From the NCBI GenBank assembly GCA_025937115.1, contig JAICSB010000010.1:1-20971 (forward strand): DNA of 20,971 bases. The letters are read 5' to 3'. Below are positions 15,451 through 20,971 of this stretch, piece after piece (the stretch's first letter is position 1; each line of letters begins with the position of its first letter). The stretch comes from Pseudonocardiaceae bacterium. GTDB lineage: Bacteria > Actinomycetota > Actinomycetes > Mycobacteriales > Pseudonocardiaceae. The position numbers and the translations under genes are program-made. Below the pieces are notes generated by a model, which was given only the letters and a program-made list of their open reading frames with translations, did no database searches and was not told where the DNA came from.

Positions 15451-16014
15451 CTACGGCCTCGGGAAATCACGGTGGAACTGTCGGTTCGCCGCCCACCACT
15501 GCTCAAATGGCTCCGCCTTGGACCACACCATGTCCGCGATGCGTCGGTAAGCCGTGACGCTTGCGGGTGAGGTGTCGGCCTCGGCGCCTAGCGGCTCACC
15601 TCTCTCGGTGTAGTACATACGAATCAACTGCACGTCATCGGCAAGATAGAAGTCTCCAGCTGCAGCATCGACTAGACGTCGCAGCTCGGGCCGATCCGCG
15701 CTGAGCTCCAGGATACGAATTTCCTCCCACGGGTTACCCGCGTAGCTCCATTCACATTCGAACCGCAGATAATCGGACAGCGGGAGATCGACGGCATGAA
15801 CCCGCCGTCGACGTAGGCCACGAGCGACCTCATCGGCCAGTCGGCTGAGCCATTGCTGGCGTCGCTCTGGAGTCGGACCGGATTCCCCCGCGAGATAGCG
15901 AGCGAAGTCCGACCCTTCGGAAGGGACCCCGTAAGCTGGCAGAGTCTCTAGTCGGAACAATGTCTTTGTGAAGTGAGCATCTATGTAGCCTCGTAGCTCA
16001 TTAGCGTCCATCAT
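15451..16014 (-). CDS. DUF6879 family protein, duplicate copy 1
   Basis: 187 residues; the alternative ATG one codon later (16009-16011) is the one matching copy 2. The family pattern is clear: HFTKTLFRLETLPAYGV, WLSRLADEVARGLRRRRVHA, PLSDYLRFECEWSYAGNP and FYLADDVQLIRMYY. DUF6879 genes are usually partners of XRE/DUF5753 regulators in actinobacteria, in the place held by DUF397 genes elsewhere. Their biochemical role is unknown. About 15 differences over some 181 residues separate it from the protein at 19047-19607. It is 55 bp downstream of the next gene of the array and has no XRE gene of its own after it, so it looks like an orphan copy. Confidence 0.85.
   Translation of the reverse strand: MMDANELRGYIDAHFTKTLFRLETLPAYGVPSEGSDFARYLAGESGPTPERRQQWLSRLADEVARGLRRRRVHAVDLPLSDYLRFECEWSYAGNPWEEIRILELSADRPELRRLVDAAAGDFYLADDVQLIRMYYTERGEPLGAEADTSPASVTAYRRIADMVWSKAEPFEQWWAANRQFHRDFPRP
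15466..16011. repeat. 546-bp direct duplication, copy 1
   Basis: Aligns without gaps to 19062-19607 (also exactly 546 bp). It spans the DUF6879 coding sequence from the second ATG to just before the stop. Sequence beyond both ends is unrelated: the C-termini differ (DFPRP versus DRWLV) and the upstream DNA differs. The copies flank the two XRE regulators, so recombination between them could delete or move the regulatory module. Confidence 0.85.
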
Positions 16015-16069
16015 TGCGGGCCATAACCACGAAGCACGACTGCACTCTTTTTGCCCAATCCCATCACGT

Positions 16070-16606
16070 TCACGCCACAGCGTGAGAGATCAGGTAATCA
16101 GCGAGACTCACCGAATACCTCAGCGCGACCTCTCGTTGCCGTTCGACCTCCGACACGGCACCCTGTTCCACGGCCTCGATGCCGAGCAGATTTCCGCTGG
16201 GGTCGAATCGCAGCAACACTCCGGACGCCCCCGGAGTGCCGGCGTCGAACAGCCACGAGTCGGGTCCAAGCTCAGCGAGCTCGGGACGGTTGTCCAGGCT
16301 CGCGAGTCGAATCTCTTCGCCGACCGCCTGTGACTCCACGTACCCGATCAGCTGGTAGCACAGGTAGTCCGACAGCGGCTCCCGAATCAAGTGCACCCGC
16401 GACCATTGCTTGCCTACCGCTGTGGTCAGCGCGATCCGGCGCAGCCACGGAGAGGTACGGACGCTGCGCTCTGGACGTGGCAGGCCCTCGCGGAAGGCGC
16501 GCAGTCGCTCGTCTTCTTCGGACACGGCGTAAGTCTGGTGCGTCTCAAGGTGGAACGCAGAGATCTGGAACGTGTCGAAGAGAGCGTCGAACTCTTCGAA
16601 AGTCAT
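16070..16606 (-). CDS. DUF6879 family protein (divergent)
   Basis: 178 residues starting MTFEEFDALFDTFQISAFHLETHQTY. The ATG at 16604-16606 overlaps the XRE stop in an ATGA, typical of coupled translation, with GGAGGG 11 nt upstream; a GTG at 16618 is an alternative. The DUF6879 plan is recognisable: F-x-LE near the N-terminus, VHLIREPLSDYLCYQLIGYVES, EEIRLA, WLFDAG and LLRFDPSGNLLG. It is far from the other three copies in sequence. It directly follows the XRE/DUF5753 gene at 16603-17481 and is probably its partner. Confidence 0.78.
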   Translation of the reverse strand: MTFEEFDALFDTFQISAFHLETHQTYAVSEEDERLRAFREGLPRPERSVRTSPWLRRIALTTAVGKQWSRVHLIREPLSDYLCYQLIGYVESQAVGEEIRLASLDNRPELAELGPDSWLFDAGTPGASGVLLRFDPSGNLLGIEAVEQGAVSEVERQREVALRYSVSLADYLISHAVA

Positions 16607-17481
16607 GTCCACCAGCACCCTCCGCTATCCAGCGCCCGGTACTTGTCGGCAACACGTCGTAGCTCGGTGCGAGCCTCGTCTCCGAAAAGGGCGTGACGTT
16701 CAAGCGACGTTAACATCGCCACGTAACGGGCGACGTCCGCCGGATCGTTGTAGTAGGCAGCCCCTCCGACAACTCCGACCACCACGGTGTGTTCGTCGTA
16801 CAGATCGAACCCGCACGGCGGGAAAACCTCGGCCTCAATGCCCCACGGGATCACACCGATGCGGACGTGAGATGGTCTGCTCACCTCGGCGATGTGCTCA
16901 ACCTGTCGCGCCATCACCTCTGGGCCACCCACACGCCAACCGAGCGCGCCCGTAGTGAGTATGAACGTGAACTGACGGCCGGGTTCATCGAGAATTTGAG
17001 CCCGCAGCAGCCGCTCAGCGACACGGGCGTGAGCGGCCGCCTCAGAAAGAGCGCCGGAGGCGAAGATGGCGCGGATGTACTCCTCGGTTTGGAGCAGGCC
17101 GGGAATCACGATCGGGTGGAACACCGAGATGTAAGTCGATCGCGCCTCATTACGGTGCACTCGTTGCTCGTGCGCTGCGGCGGAGCGACTGACAGACACC
17201 CGCGCTGGCGCCGACGCCCGGTGTTGCTCGTGGAGGTCGCGTGCCATCGCCACGAGCTGACGCCGAACCGCAGTGGGAGCACCCAACGCACGGGCGTAAT
17301 GGTCGGCGTCCTCAGGAGTAGGAATGAGCCGACCTGCCTCCATACGAGAGACCTTGGCCTGGGAGAAGCCTGCTCGGCGTCCCGCTTCGATACCTGAAGT
17401 CACTCCAGCATCGTCACGGATTTTCCGTAGCAGCTTGGCTATCTCGCCGTGCGCAATCGGTCGGGACCTCCCTCGCGGCAC
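16603..17481 (-). CDS. XRE-family regulator with DUF5753 domain (second in the array)
   Basis: About 292 residues from GTG 17479-17481, which lies 4 bases past the stop of the DUF6879 gene before it. GAGGGAGG occurs a few codons inside, followed 9 nt later by an ATT, so a later non-standard start is conceivable. The helix-turn-helix occupies about residues 15-70: IAKLLRKIRDDAGVTS, AGRRAGFSQAKVSRMEAGR, then PTPEDADHYARALGA. The DUF5753 ligand or partner domain follows: VFHPIVIPGLLQTEEYIRAIF, RQFTFILTTGALGWRVGG, HVRIGVIPWG and FDLYDEHTVVVGVVGGAAYY. These regulators are widespread in actinobacteria (WhiJ/Scr1-like), usually bound to small DUF397 or DUF6879 partners. Confidence 0.88.
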   Translation of the reverse strand: MPRGRSRPIAHGEIAKLLRKIRDDAGVTSGIEAGRRAGFSQAKVSRMEAGRLIPTPEDADHYARALGAPTAVRRQLVAMARDLHEQHRASAPARVSVSRSAAAHEQRVHRNEARSTYISVFHPIVIPGLLQTEEYIRAIFASGALSEAAAHARVAERLLRAQILDEPGRQFTFILTTGALGWRVGGPEVMARQVEHIAEVSRPSHVRIGVIPWGIEAEVFPPCGFDLYDEHTVVVGVVGGAAYYNDPADVARYVAMLTSLERHALFGDEARTELRRVADKYRALDSGGCWWT

Positions 17482-17485
17482 GCGA

Positions 17486-18166
17486 TCATGCCACCCGGGT
17501 ATCGCGGTGGTAGCCCGGGTGGGCGTCCCACCAGATCGCGAAGTCGGTCGCCTGGCTCCACAGCAACTCGGCAAGTGCCAGCAACGGCGCGGCGCTGTAG
17601 GGATCGCTCAGGACCTCCGCACCGACAAACTTACATGTCTCGTCGTAATGGGAACGGATGACATGCTCCCCGTCGAGCACAAAAAAGTCACCGACCTGAG
17701 CGAGCGCCGAAGTCAATTCTGCGATGCGGACTTGCTCGCCAGCCGCGGTGTTCGGCACATAGCCCCACTCGCACTCGTAGCGGACGTAGTCCGGCAGCGG
17801 GTGCGTGACGGCGTGAATACGGCGCCAGGCCCGGCCTGCGGCGACATCCGCCCGAATCCGGTCCAGCCATGGCTGCTTGGCTTCAGCGCTAGGTGCGGGC
17901 TCATCTCGTAGGTACCGGCCGAAGTCGTCATCGTCGGAGACTGCGTTGTACAACGGCAACGTCTCCAGCCGGAAGAGGTCCCGGGTGTGGTGCTTCGCCA
18001 CGAACTCGCCGAGTTGGTCAAGAGTGAGGACCTCGCGAAGCTCCGGAAGCAACTCGGCCTCCACGATCACCACGCCTTCGTGGTCAGGCAGGGGCCCAGC
18101 TTGTCGAGGCGCTTGTCGTCTTGCATCCGCGGCGATGGGTTGGTCGATCTCCTCTGGACCGTTCAT
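17486..18166 (-). CDS. DUF6879 family protein (with N-terminal extension)
   Basis: 226 residues from the ATG at 18164-18166, with AGGGAG 7-9 nt upstream. The first 45 residues are an extension not seen in the other copies. The family part then runs: HTRDLFRLETLPLYNAV, RYLRDEPAPSAEAKQPWLDRI, RRIHAVTHPLPDYVRYECEW, FFVLDGEHVIRSHYDE and WWDAHPGYHRD. It sits between the two XRE genes: 11 bp after the stop of one and 4 bp before the GTG of the other, so it is certainly co-transcribed with both. Confidence 0.85.
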   Translation of the reverse strand: MNGPEEIDQPIAADARRQAPRQAGPLPDHEGVVIVEAELLPELREVLTLDQLGEFVAKHHTRDLFRLETLPLYNAVSDDDDFGRYLRDEPAPSAEAKQPWLDRIRADVAAGRAWRRIHAVTHPLPDYVRYECEWGYVPNTAAGEQVRIAELTSALAQVGDFFVLDGEHVIRSHYDETCKFVGAEVLSDPYSAAPLLALAELLWSQATDFAIWWDAHPGYHRDTRVA

Positions 18167-18177
18167 GCCTGGTCTCC

Positions 18178-19044
18178 CTAAGACATCAAAGATCGTGGTA
18201 GACGATCCAATGTCTTGTACTCATCAGCGATACGGCGCAGCTCAGCGCGGGCATCTTCGCCGAACACCGCCATGGATTCCAGTTCGTTGAAAAGGTCTTC
18301 GTAAGTGGCTATGTCACCTGGGTCGTCGACCAAGGCGGTCGCTGTCTTAGTGCCGATTTGCACGGCGCGTCCGTCGAAGATGTGGAAGCCGTGCGGCGCT
18401 AAGACCGTCGTTGGTGTACGTCGACGGATCAGCCCAATTCGCACATTCGGTAACTGACTCACGTCGGCTACATAGTTGATCTGCTCAGCCATCAGCGCGG
18501 GGTCGCGGACGCACCAGTCCAGTGCGCCTTCTGTTTGGATCAGCACCCACTGTCGACGCGTGTCCGCCAGATCCTTTTGTCTGGCGAGCCGAGCAGCCAC
18601 GCCGTCTGCGACCTGCTGGGCCGTACGGCCCCGGGAGCCAAACACTACCTGCGCATAGGCGGATGTCTGTAATATCCCCAGGATGATGTTCGGCTGGTAG
18701 GCGCGGATCAGGACCGACGACAGTTCGATCTTACCTAGGCGTTCCTGGAAATGGTTGATTCCACGCTGCATGATGATCCGCGAGTCCAGGTGCTCCGGCC
18801 TGATCGCGGTTGCCAACTCGACTAACCGAGCTATCATGTCCGGATCGGCGCCATACATCCGAGCAAGCGCGTCGACAATGTCCGGCTCTGGCACCGCCTT
18901 GCCCTTTTCGATCCGAGACAGCCCGGGCTGGCTAATGCCCACAGCGGTGGCCGCTGGGATCTGCTTCATCCCGGCGGCAATCCGCAAGGTCCTCAGCGAC
19001 CGTGACAATTCGTCGCGACCGCCTTCCCGCTGCGAGGTCGTCAC
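18178..19044 (-). CDS. XRE-family regulator with DUF5753 domain (first in the array)
   Basis: 288 residues from GTG 19042-19044, two bases after the stop of the DUF6879 gene; TTG at 19057-19059 would give five more residues. The helix-turn-helix is LSRSLRTLRIAAGMKQIPAA, then AVGISQPGLSRIEKGKAVPE (about 14-53). The DUF5753 part follows: IRAYQPNIILGILQTSAYAQVVF, RQWVLIQTEGALDWCV, PNVRIGLIRRRTPTT and FHIFDGRAVQIGTKTATALVDDP. It ends ...ELRRIADEYKTLDRLPRSLMS, similar to the end of the second XRE protein (ELRRVADKYRALDSGG). The upstream partner is the DUF6879 copy 2; the same DUF6879-XRE order recurs just downstream. Confidence 0.88.
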   Translation of the reverse strand: MTTSQREGGRDELSRSLRTLRIAAGMKQIPAATAVGISQPGLSRIEKGKAVPEPDIVDALARMYGADPDMIARLVELATAIRPEHLDSRIIMQRGINHFQERLGKIELSSVLIRAYQPNIILGILQTSAYAQVVFGSRGRTAQQVADGVAARLARQKDLADTRRQWVLIQTEGALDWCVRDPALMAEQINYVADVSQLPNVRIGLIRRRTPTTVLAPHGFHIFDGRAVQIGTKTATALVDDPGDIATYEDLFNELESMAVFGEDARAELRRIADEYKTLDRLPRSLMS

Positions 19045-19046
19045 TG

Positions 19047-19607
19047 TCAAACTAGCCAACGATCACGGTGAAACTGTTGGTTCGATGCCCACCACTGCTC
19101 AAATGGCTCCGCCTGAGACCACACCATGTCTGCGATGCGTCGGTAAGCCGCGACGCTCGCGGGCGATGTGTCGGCCTCGGCGGCTAACGGCTCACCGACT
19201 TCGGTGTAGTACATACGAATCAAGTGAACGTCGTCGGCAAGGTAGAAGTCCCCAGCTGCGTCATCGACTAGCCGCCGCAGCTCAGGCCGATCCGCGCTGA
19301 ATTCCAGGATACGGATTTCTTCCCACGGGTTTCCCGCGTAGCTCCATTCGCACTCGAAGCGCAGATAGTCGGACAGCGGGAGATCGACGGCATGGACCCG
19401 CCGTCGGCGTAGGCCTCGAGCCACCTCATCGGCCAGTCGACTGAGCCATTGCTGGCGTCGCTCTGGAGTTGGGCCGCGTTCCCCTGCGAGATAGCGAGCG
19501 AAATCCGACCCTTCAGCAGGGACCCCATAAGCAGGCAATGTCTCTAGCCGGAACAATGTTTTTGTGAAGTGACCATCTAGGTAGGCTCGTAGTTCCTTGG
19601 CGTCCAT
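19047..19607 (-). CDS. DUF6879 family protein, duplicate copy 2
   Basis: 186 residues from the ATG at 19605-19607, 8 bp after the stop of the 63-residue peptide gene. The sequence is about 92% identical to copy 1, including the same TLFRLETLPAYGV, LRRRRVHAVDLPLSDYLRFE and FYLADDVHLIRMYY stretches. The last five residues (DRWLV) differ because the duplication ends there. Unlike copy 1, this one keeps an XRE regulator immediately after it, so it is the likely parent or at least the functional partner. Confidence 0.87.
   Translation of the reverse strand: MDAKELRAYLDGHFTKTLFRLETLPAYGVPAEGSDFARYLAGERGPTPERRQQWLSRLADEVARGLRRRRVHAVDLPLSDYLRFECEWSYAGNPWEEIRILEFSADRPELRRLVDDAAGDFYLADDVHLIRMYYTEVGEPLAAEADTSPASVAAYRRIADMVWSQAEPFEQWWASNQQFHRDRWLV
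19062..19607. repeat. 546-bp direct duplication, copy 2
   Basis: Gapless partner of 15466-16011, in the same orientation, 3596 bp away. The equal length without any indel, and changes that mostly keep or mildly alter the residue, suggest both copies stayed under coding selection after duplication. Confidence 0.85.
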
Positions 19608-19615
19608 CAGCGCGA

Positions 19616-19807
19616 TCACATCTCGGGAAGTTCGACGATGACCTCCCCTGGTCCGACGTTGGGGATCACGCCGAGGACGTCCAGATCTGACGTTGGTTTG
19701 GCAACCAGGTAGCGGGTGCCAGGCCGCTCCTTGATCCGGTACTCGCCCGGACACCAGTCGTCGTCTCCGCAAGCCGCGCTCCACAGGGTCGTGACCGTGA
19801 GTGCCAT
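19616..19807 (-). CDS. Small protein at the head of the DUF6879/XRE array (63 aa)
   Basis: The ATG at 19805-19807 follows GAAGGGAC. The product begins MALTVTTLWSAACGDDDWCP, continues GEYRIKERPGTRYLVAKPTS and ends GEVIVELPEM. Two Cys flank an acidic DDDW, and the C-terminal half has a beta-strand-like alternation. I recall similar short proteins near XRE/DUF5753 genes, but no function is known. It is the first gene after the likely promoter at 19842-19870 and is followed 8 bp later by a DUF6879 gene, so it belongs to the same transcript. A longer open frame upstream to 20065 is not supported by any start signal. Confidence 0.7.
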   Translation of the reverse strand: MALTVTTLWSAACGDDDWCPGEYRIKERPGTRYLVAKPTSDLDVLGVIPNVGPGEVIVELPEM

Positions 19808-19841
19808 GGGTGTCCCTTCGCCGTCGCTGGTTGTCGCGCCA

Positions 19842-19870
19842 AGTGTCACCGCAGCGTGGTAGGTAGTCAA
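19842..19870 (-). promoter_or_regulatory. Possible promoter of the DUF6879/XRE array
   Basis: On the minus strand TTGACT (19865-19870), a 17-nt spacer, then GACACT (19842-19847), about 35 bp before the 63-residue gene. The -35 box is close to consensus; the -10 is weak but has the final T. Nothing better is visible in the divergent spacer. Confidence 0.4.
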
Positions 19871-19886
19871 TGGCTCTTGTAATATT

Positions 19887-19904
19887 CTATGGTGTGTTGC
19901 ATAG
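19887..19904. promoter_or_regulatory. Inverted repeat in the divergent spacer (candidate XRE operator)
   Basis: CTATG, an 8-nt spacer, CATAG, set in an AT-rich island (GTAATATTCTATG...) that stands out from the high-GC surroundings. It lies just upstream of the -35 box of the array promoter and about 180 bp before the plus-strand operon. A second small inverted repeat, GACAT-5 nt-ATGTC, is at 20027-20041. Either could be bound by the XRE regulators; this is inference from position. Confidence 0.35.
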
Positions 19905-20043
19905 TCACCGTGGTAGCCAGCAGTCGCCGACTCGGTTCCATCATCAGGACCGCGATGGACGACCAGCAACGGAGTGCCGGGTGAGGCCTGACGCTCAACA
20001 ACCAATCGGCGGCAGCCGGACCGCAGGACATAAAGCATGTCGC

Positions 20044-20079
20044 ATGAGCACCGTGACCCCATCACGAGCGAGGAGGTGA
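20044..20079 (+). other. Twelve-codon upstream ORF containing the ribosome-binding site of the next gene
   Basis: ATG AGC ACC ... AGG AGG TGA encodes MSTVTPSRARR and stops inside the ribosome-binding site (AGGAGGTG, 20071-20078) of the gene that starts at 20084-20086. A ribosome finishing here would sit on that site. It may be a leader peptide for coupling or chance; it has no clear ribosome-binding site of its own. Confidence 0.25.
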
Positions 20080-20085
20080 GCAGAT

Positions 20086-20385
20086 GTGCCGGTAGGCAGA
20101 CATCGTTCCCGGCGGCGAGGACGTGCGGTGGCCGCCGCCGGGGTCCCGGCCGAGAGACCCCGTGTCATCGCGATGACCGATGCTCGCACCTATCGCGCCC
20201 ACCTCGTGACCGACGCGGCCGCCGCCGCTGGTCGCGCGGACATGGGGTGGTATCGCGCGATGTGCGGCGTAGTGGTGCTCGCCGCGAGCATGACCACCCC
20301 GGAAACCAGTTTTTGCGGCGCCTGCGCTCGTAGGTACGGCGGTCAAGATATGGCTCACAGCGTGAGCGGGAATGGTGCTCGATGA
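20086..20385 (+). CDS. Unknown protein with CG...CxxC motif (99 aa)
   Basis: GTG 20086 has AGGAGGTG 7 nt upstream. The overlapping ATG at 20084 stops after three codons; the ATG at 20173 is a later alternative giving 70 residues. The first 28 residues are Arg-rich and could be untranslated if the later start is used. From MTDARTYRAHLVTDAAAAAG on, the protein has WYRAMCGVVVLAASMTTPET, then SFCGACARRY: C, then CxxC, with nearby His, as in small zinc-binding actinobacterial proteins. Not assigned to a family. Its stop overlaps the next start (ATGA), so the two are translationally coupled. It opens the plus-strand operon that leads to the charged peptide and methyltransferase. Confidence 0.65.
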   Translation: MPVGRHRSRRRGRAVAAAGVPAERPRVIAMTDARTYRAHLVTDAAAAAGRADMGWYRAMCGVVVLAASMTTPETSFCGACARRYGGQDMAHSVSGNGAR

Positions 20386-20699
20386 CGGCTGATGGTCCAG
20401 ATGTGGCGGCTGCAAAGCTACTCCTCGACATTCTCAAGCTGCGTGGCTTTCAGTTCCGTCGAGTCGCCCCGGGCGAGGACGGGCCAGTGGTGGGGAATCG
20501 AGTGACCGGTGACTGGGTTGACCTTATCCATATCGAGGGATTCAGCCGCGATTGCTTCGCGTGGCGTAAGCGAACATCGTCGCTGATTGTTCCCGGCGAT
20601 GGGTTAGTAGAGCATCGGGCAAACGGCGATGTACTGACCGTGCTCAACGAAGTGCTGAGCTGGGAGACGGATCGTGATTCATATGCTGTTCAGTCGTGA
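20382..20699 (+). CDS. Unknown protein (105 aa) in the peptide-methyltransferase operon
   Basis: The ATG overlaps the preceding stop by 4 nt. The protein begins MTADGPDVAAAKLLLDILKL and has a middle part with TGDWVDLIHIEGFSRDCFAW and a C-terminal LTVLNEVLSWETD helix-like segment. No signal peptide or membrane segment, and no motif I recognise. The alternation of strands and an N-terminal helix suggest a small globular cytoplasmic protein. The charged peptide gene starts 15 bp after its stop in the same frame, so the transcript surely continues. A role as a partner, immunity or regulatory protein is only a guess. Confidence 0.65.
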   Translation: MTADGPDVAAAKLLLDILKLRGFQFRRVAPGEDGPVVGNRVTGDWVDLIHIEGFSRDCFAWRKRTSSLIVPGDGLVEHRANGDVLTVLNEVLSWETDRDSYAVQS

Positions 20700-20714
20700 T
20701 CCAATGAATATCCG

Positions 20715-20909
20715 GTGAGCGTCTGCGGCGGCGGGTCAAAGAAGCGAGCAAGAAAGCGAGGACCCGGTGTGGCCCGTAACAGCGGTGGCGAAGGGAAGCA
20801 TGAGAACGAAGAGGAGAAGCGGCGCGACAGCAACGGCCAATGGGATAAGGATAGCGGGATTCCACCGGAGTCCGACTCCGGCAAGCACGGCAGCGACGAC
20901 GACAGGTGA
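20715..20909 (+). CDS. Highly charged peptide (64 aa), candidate imiditide-type RiPP precursor
   Basis: GTG 20715 is the only plausible start; a stop lies six codons upstream in frame, and the ribosome-binding site is poor. The peptide has a very basic N-terminal part (SKKRARKRGPG, 8-18), a mixed KHENEEEKRRD block (28-38), and a Trp/Asp/Ser/Gly/Pro part: DSNGQWDKDSGIPPES at 38-53, then DSGKH and a DDDR tail. More than 40% of residues are charged, and hydrophobic residues are almost absent, unlike a folded enzyme. The methyltransferase start overlaps its stop (GTGA). Imiditides are described as a linear charged precursor plus a PIMT-like methyltransferase that converts one Asp to an aspartimide. 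Asp-Ser sites here are D38, D46 and D54. Confidence 0.6.
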   Translation: MSVCGGGSKKRARKRGPGVARNSGGEGKHENEEEKRRDSNGQWDKDSGIPPESDSGKHGSDDDR

Positions 20910-20971
20910 GCGAGCACGCGTCGTTGCGGCGACGGCTCATGGACGAGTTGGCCGCCAGTGGTGACCTCACC
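20906..20971 (+). CDS. PIMT-like O-methyltransferase, N-terminus only (cut by window edge)
   Basis: Reads GTG AGC GAG CAC..., with 22 codons to the edge: SEHASLRRRLMDELAASGDL. LRRRLMDELAASGDL matches the first helix of protein-L-isoaspartate O-methyltransferase homologues (LRxxLVDxLxxxGxL), which use S-adenosylmethionine. It overlaps the peptide stop by 4 nt. An internal ATG at 20939 is an alternative start. Nothing of the SAM-binding motifs or of the C-terminal motif that separates RiPP-modifying from repair enzymes is in view, so the assignment rests on the first helix and on the neighbouring peptide. Confidence 0.5.
   Translation, partial: MSEHASLRRRLMDELAASGDLT

Noticed and set aside
19616..20065. 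Extended 149-residue version of the 63-residue gene
   Set aside because: The upstream part covers the AT-rich island, promoter-like boxes and inverted repeat, and has no ribosome-binding site; the ATG at 19807 is better.
20084..20095. ATG with an ideal ribosome-binding site at 20084
   Set aside because: It gives only MCR and stop; the overlapping GTG at 20086 opens a 99-residue frame with equally good spacing.
20644..20970. 108-residue minus-strand frame over the charged peptide
   Set aside because: Ser/Arg-rich antisense shadow; the plus-strand frame has 4-nt coupling with its neighbour and a coherent charge pattern.
1..20971. tRNA, rRNA, CRISPR array or intact transposase
   Set aside because: None seen: no regularly spaced repeats of CRISPR type, no tRNA-like cloverleaf recognised, and no reading frame with transposase or integrase motifs.

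Overview
The window is high-GC DNA with GTG/TTG starts, dense overlapping genes and an actinobacterial gene set: a long-tailed LCP protein, an Eis-type acetyltransferase, caa3-type CtaG, DUF1345/DUF2127 membrane proteins, a Rv1481-like VWA protein, and DUF5753-type XRE regulators with DUF6879 partners. It is an Actinomycetota chromosome. The Rv1481-, Eis- and S53-like genes point loosely to Mycobacteriales/Pseudonocardiales, but I cannot name a genus.

Left part (1-6240), membrane and envelope genes plus decay. A secreted S53 (sedolisin) peptidase runs off the left edge. It is followed by a 50-residue membrane peptide, a PAP2 phosphatase, a VWA membrane protein and a channel-like DUF1345-type membrane protein. 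Next come two tandem DUF347/COG4705 membrane genes, both broken (an internal deletion in one, a one-base frameshift in the other). Two 22-bp direct repeats, a small Asp/Arg/Cys-rich ORF and a strong hairpin lie between these and a damaged two-component locus, where a response regulator has lost its DNA-binding half and is fused to the remains of a histidine kinase.

Middle (6240-15350). A RelBE-type toxin-antitoxin pair is followed by CtaG and then a 400-bp scar containing a duplicated LCP 3' end/CtaG 5' end. After that come the LCP cell-wall ligase and a minus-strand run: aldo/keto reductase, Eis-like acetyltransferase, Tat-exported phosphoesterase, DUF2127 protein with a Cys motif, and DUF1345 protein. 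The last three are tightly spaced or overlapping.

Right part (15450-20971), the accessory region. A minus-strand array holds four DUF6879 genes, two XRE/DUF5753 regulators and a 63-residue peptide gene. Its two outer DUF6879 genes are a gapless 546-bp duplication about 92% identical in protein. Divergent from this array is a plus-strand operon: a 99-residue Cys-containing protein, a 105-residue unknown, a 64-residue extremely charged peptide, and the first 22 codons of what looks like a protein-isoaspartate-methyltransferase-type enzyme, overlapping the peptide gene by 4 nt. A charged peptide plus a PIMT homologue is the two-gene layout described for imiditides (aspartimide-containing RiPPs). 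This is the best candidate for an interesting system, with the XRE/DUF6879 array as its possible controller.
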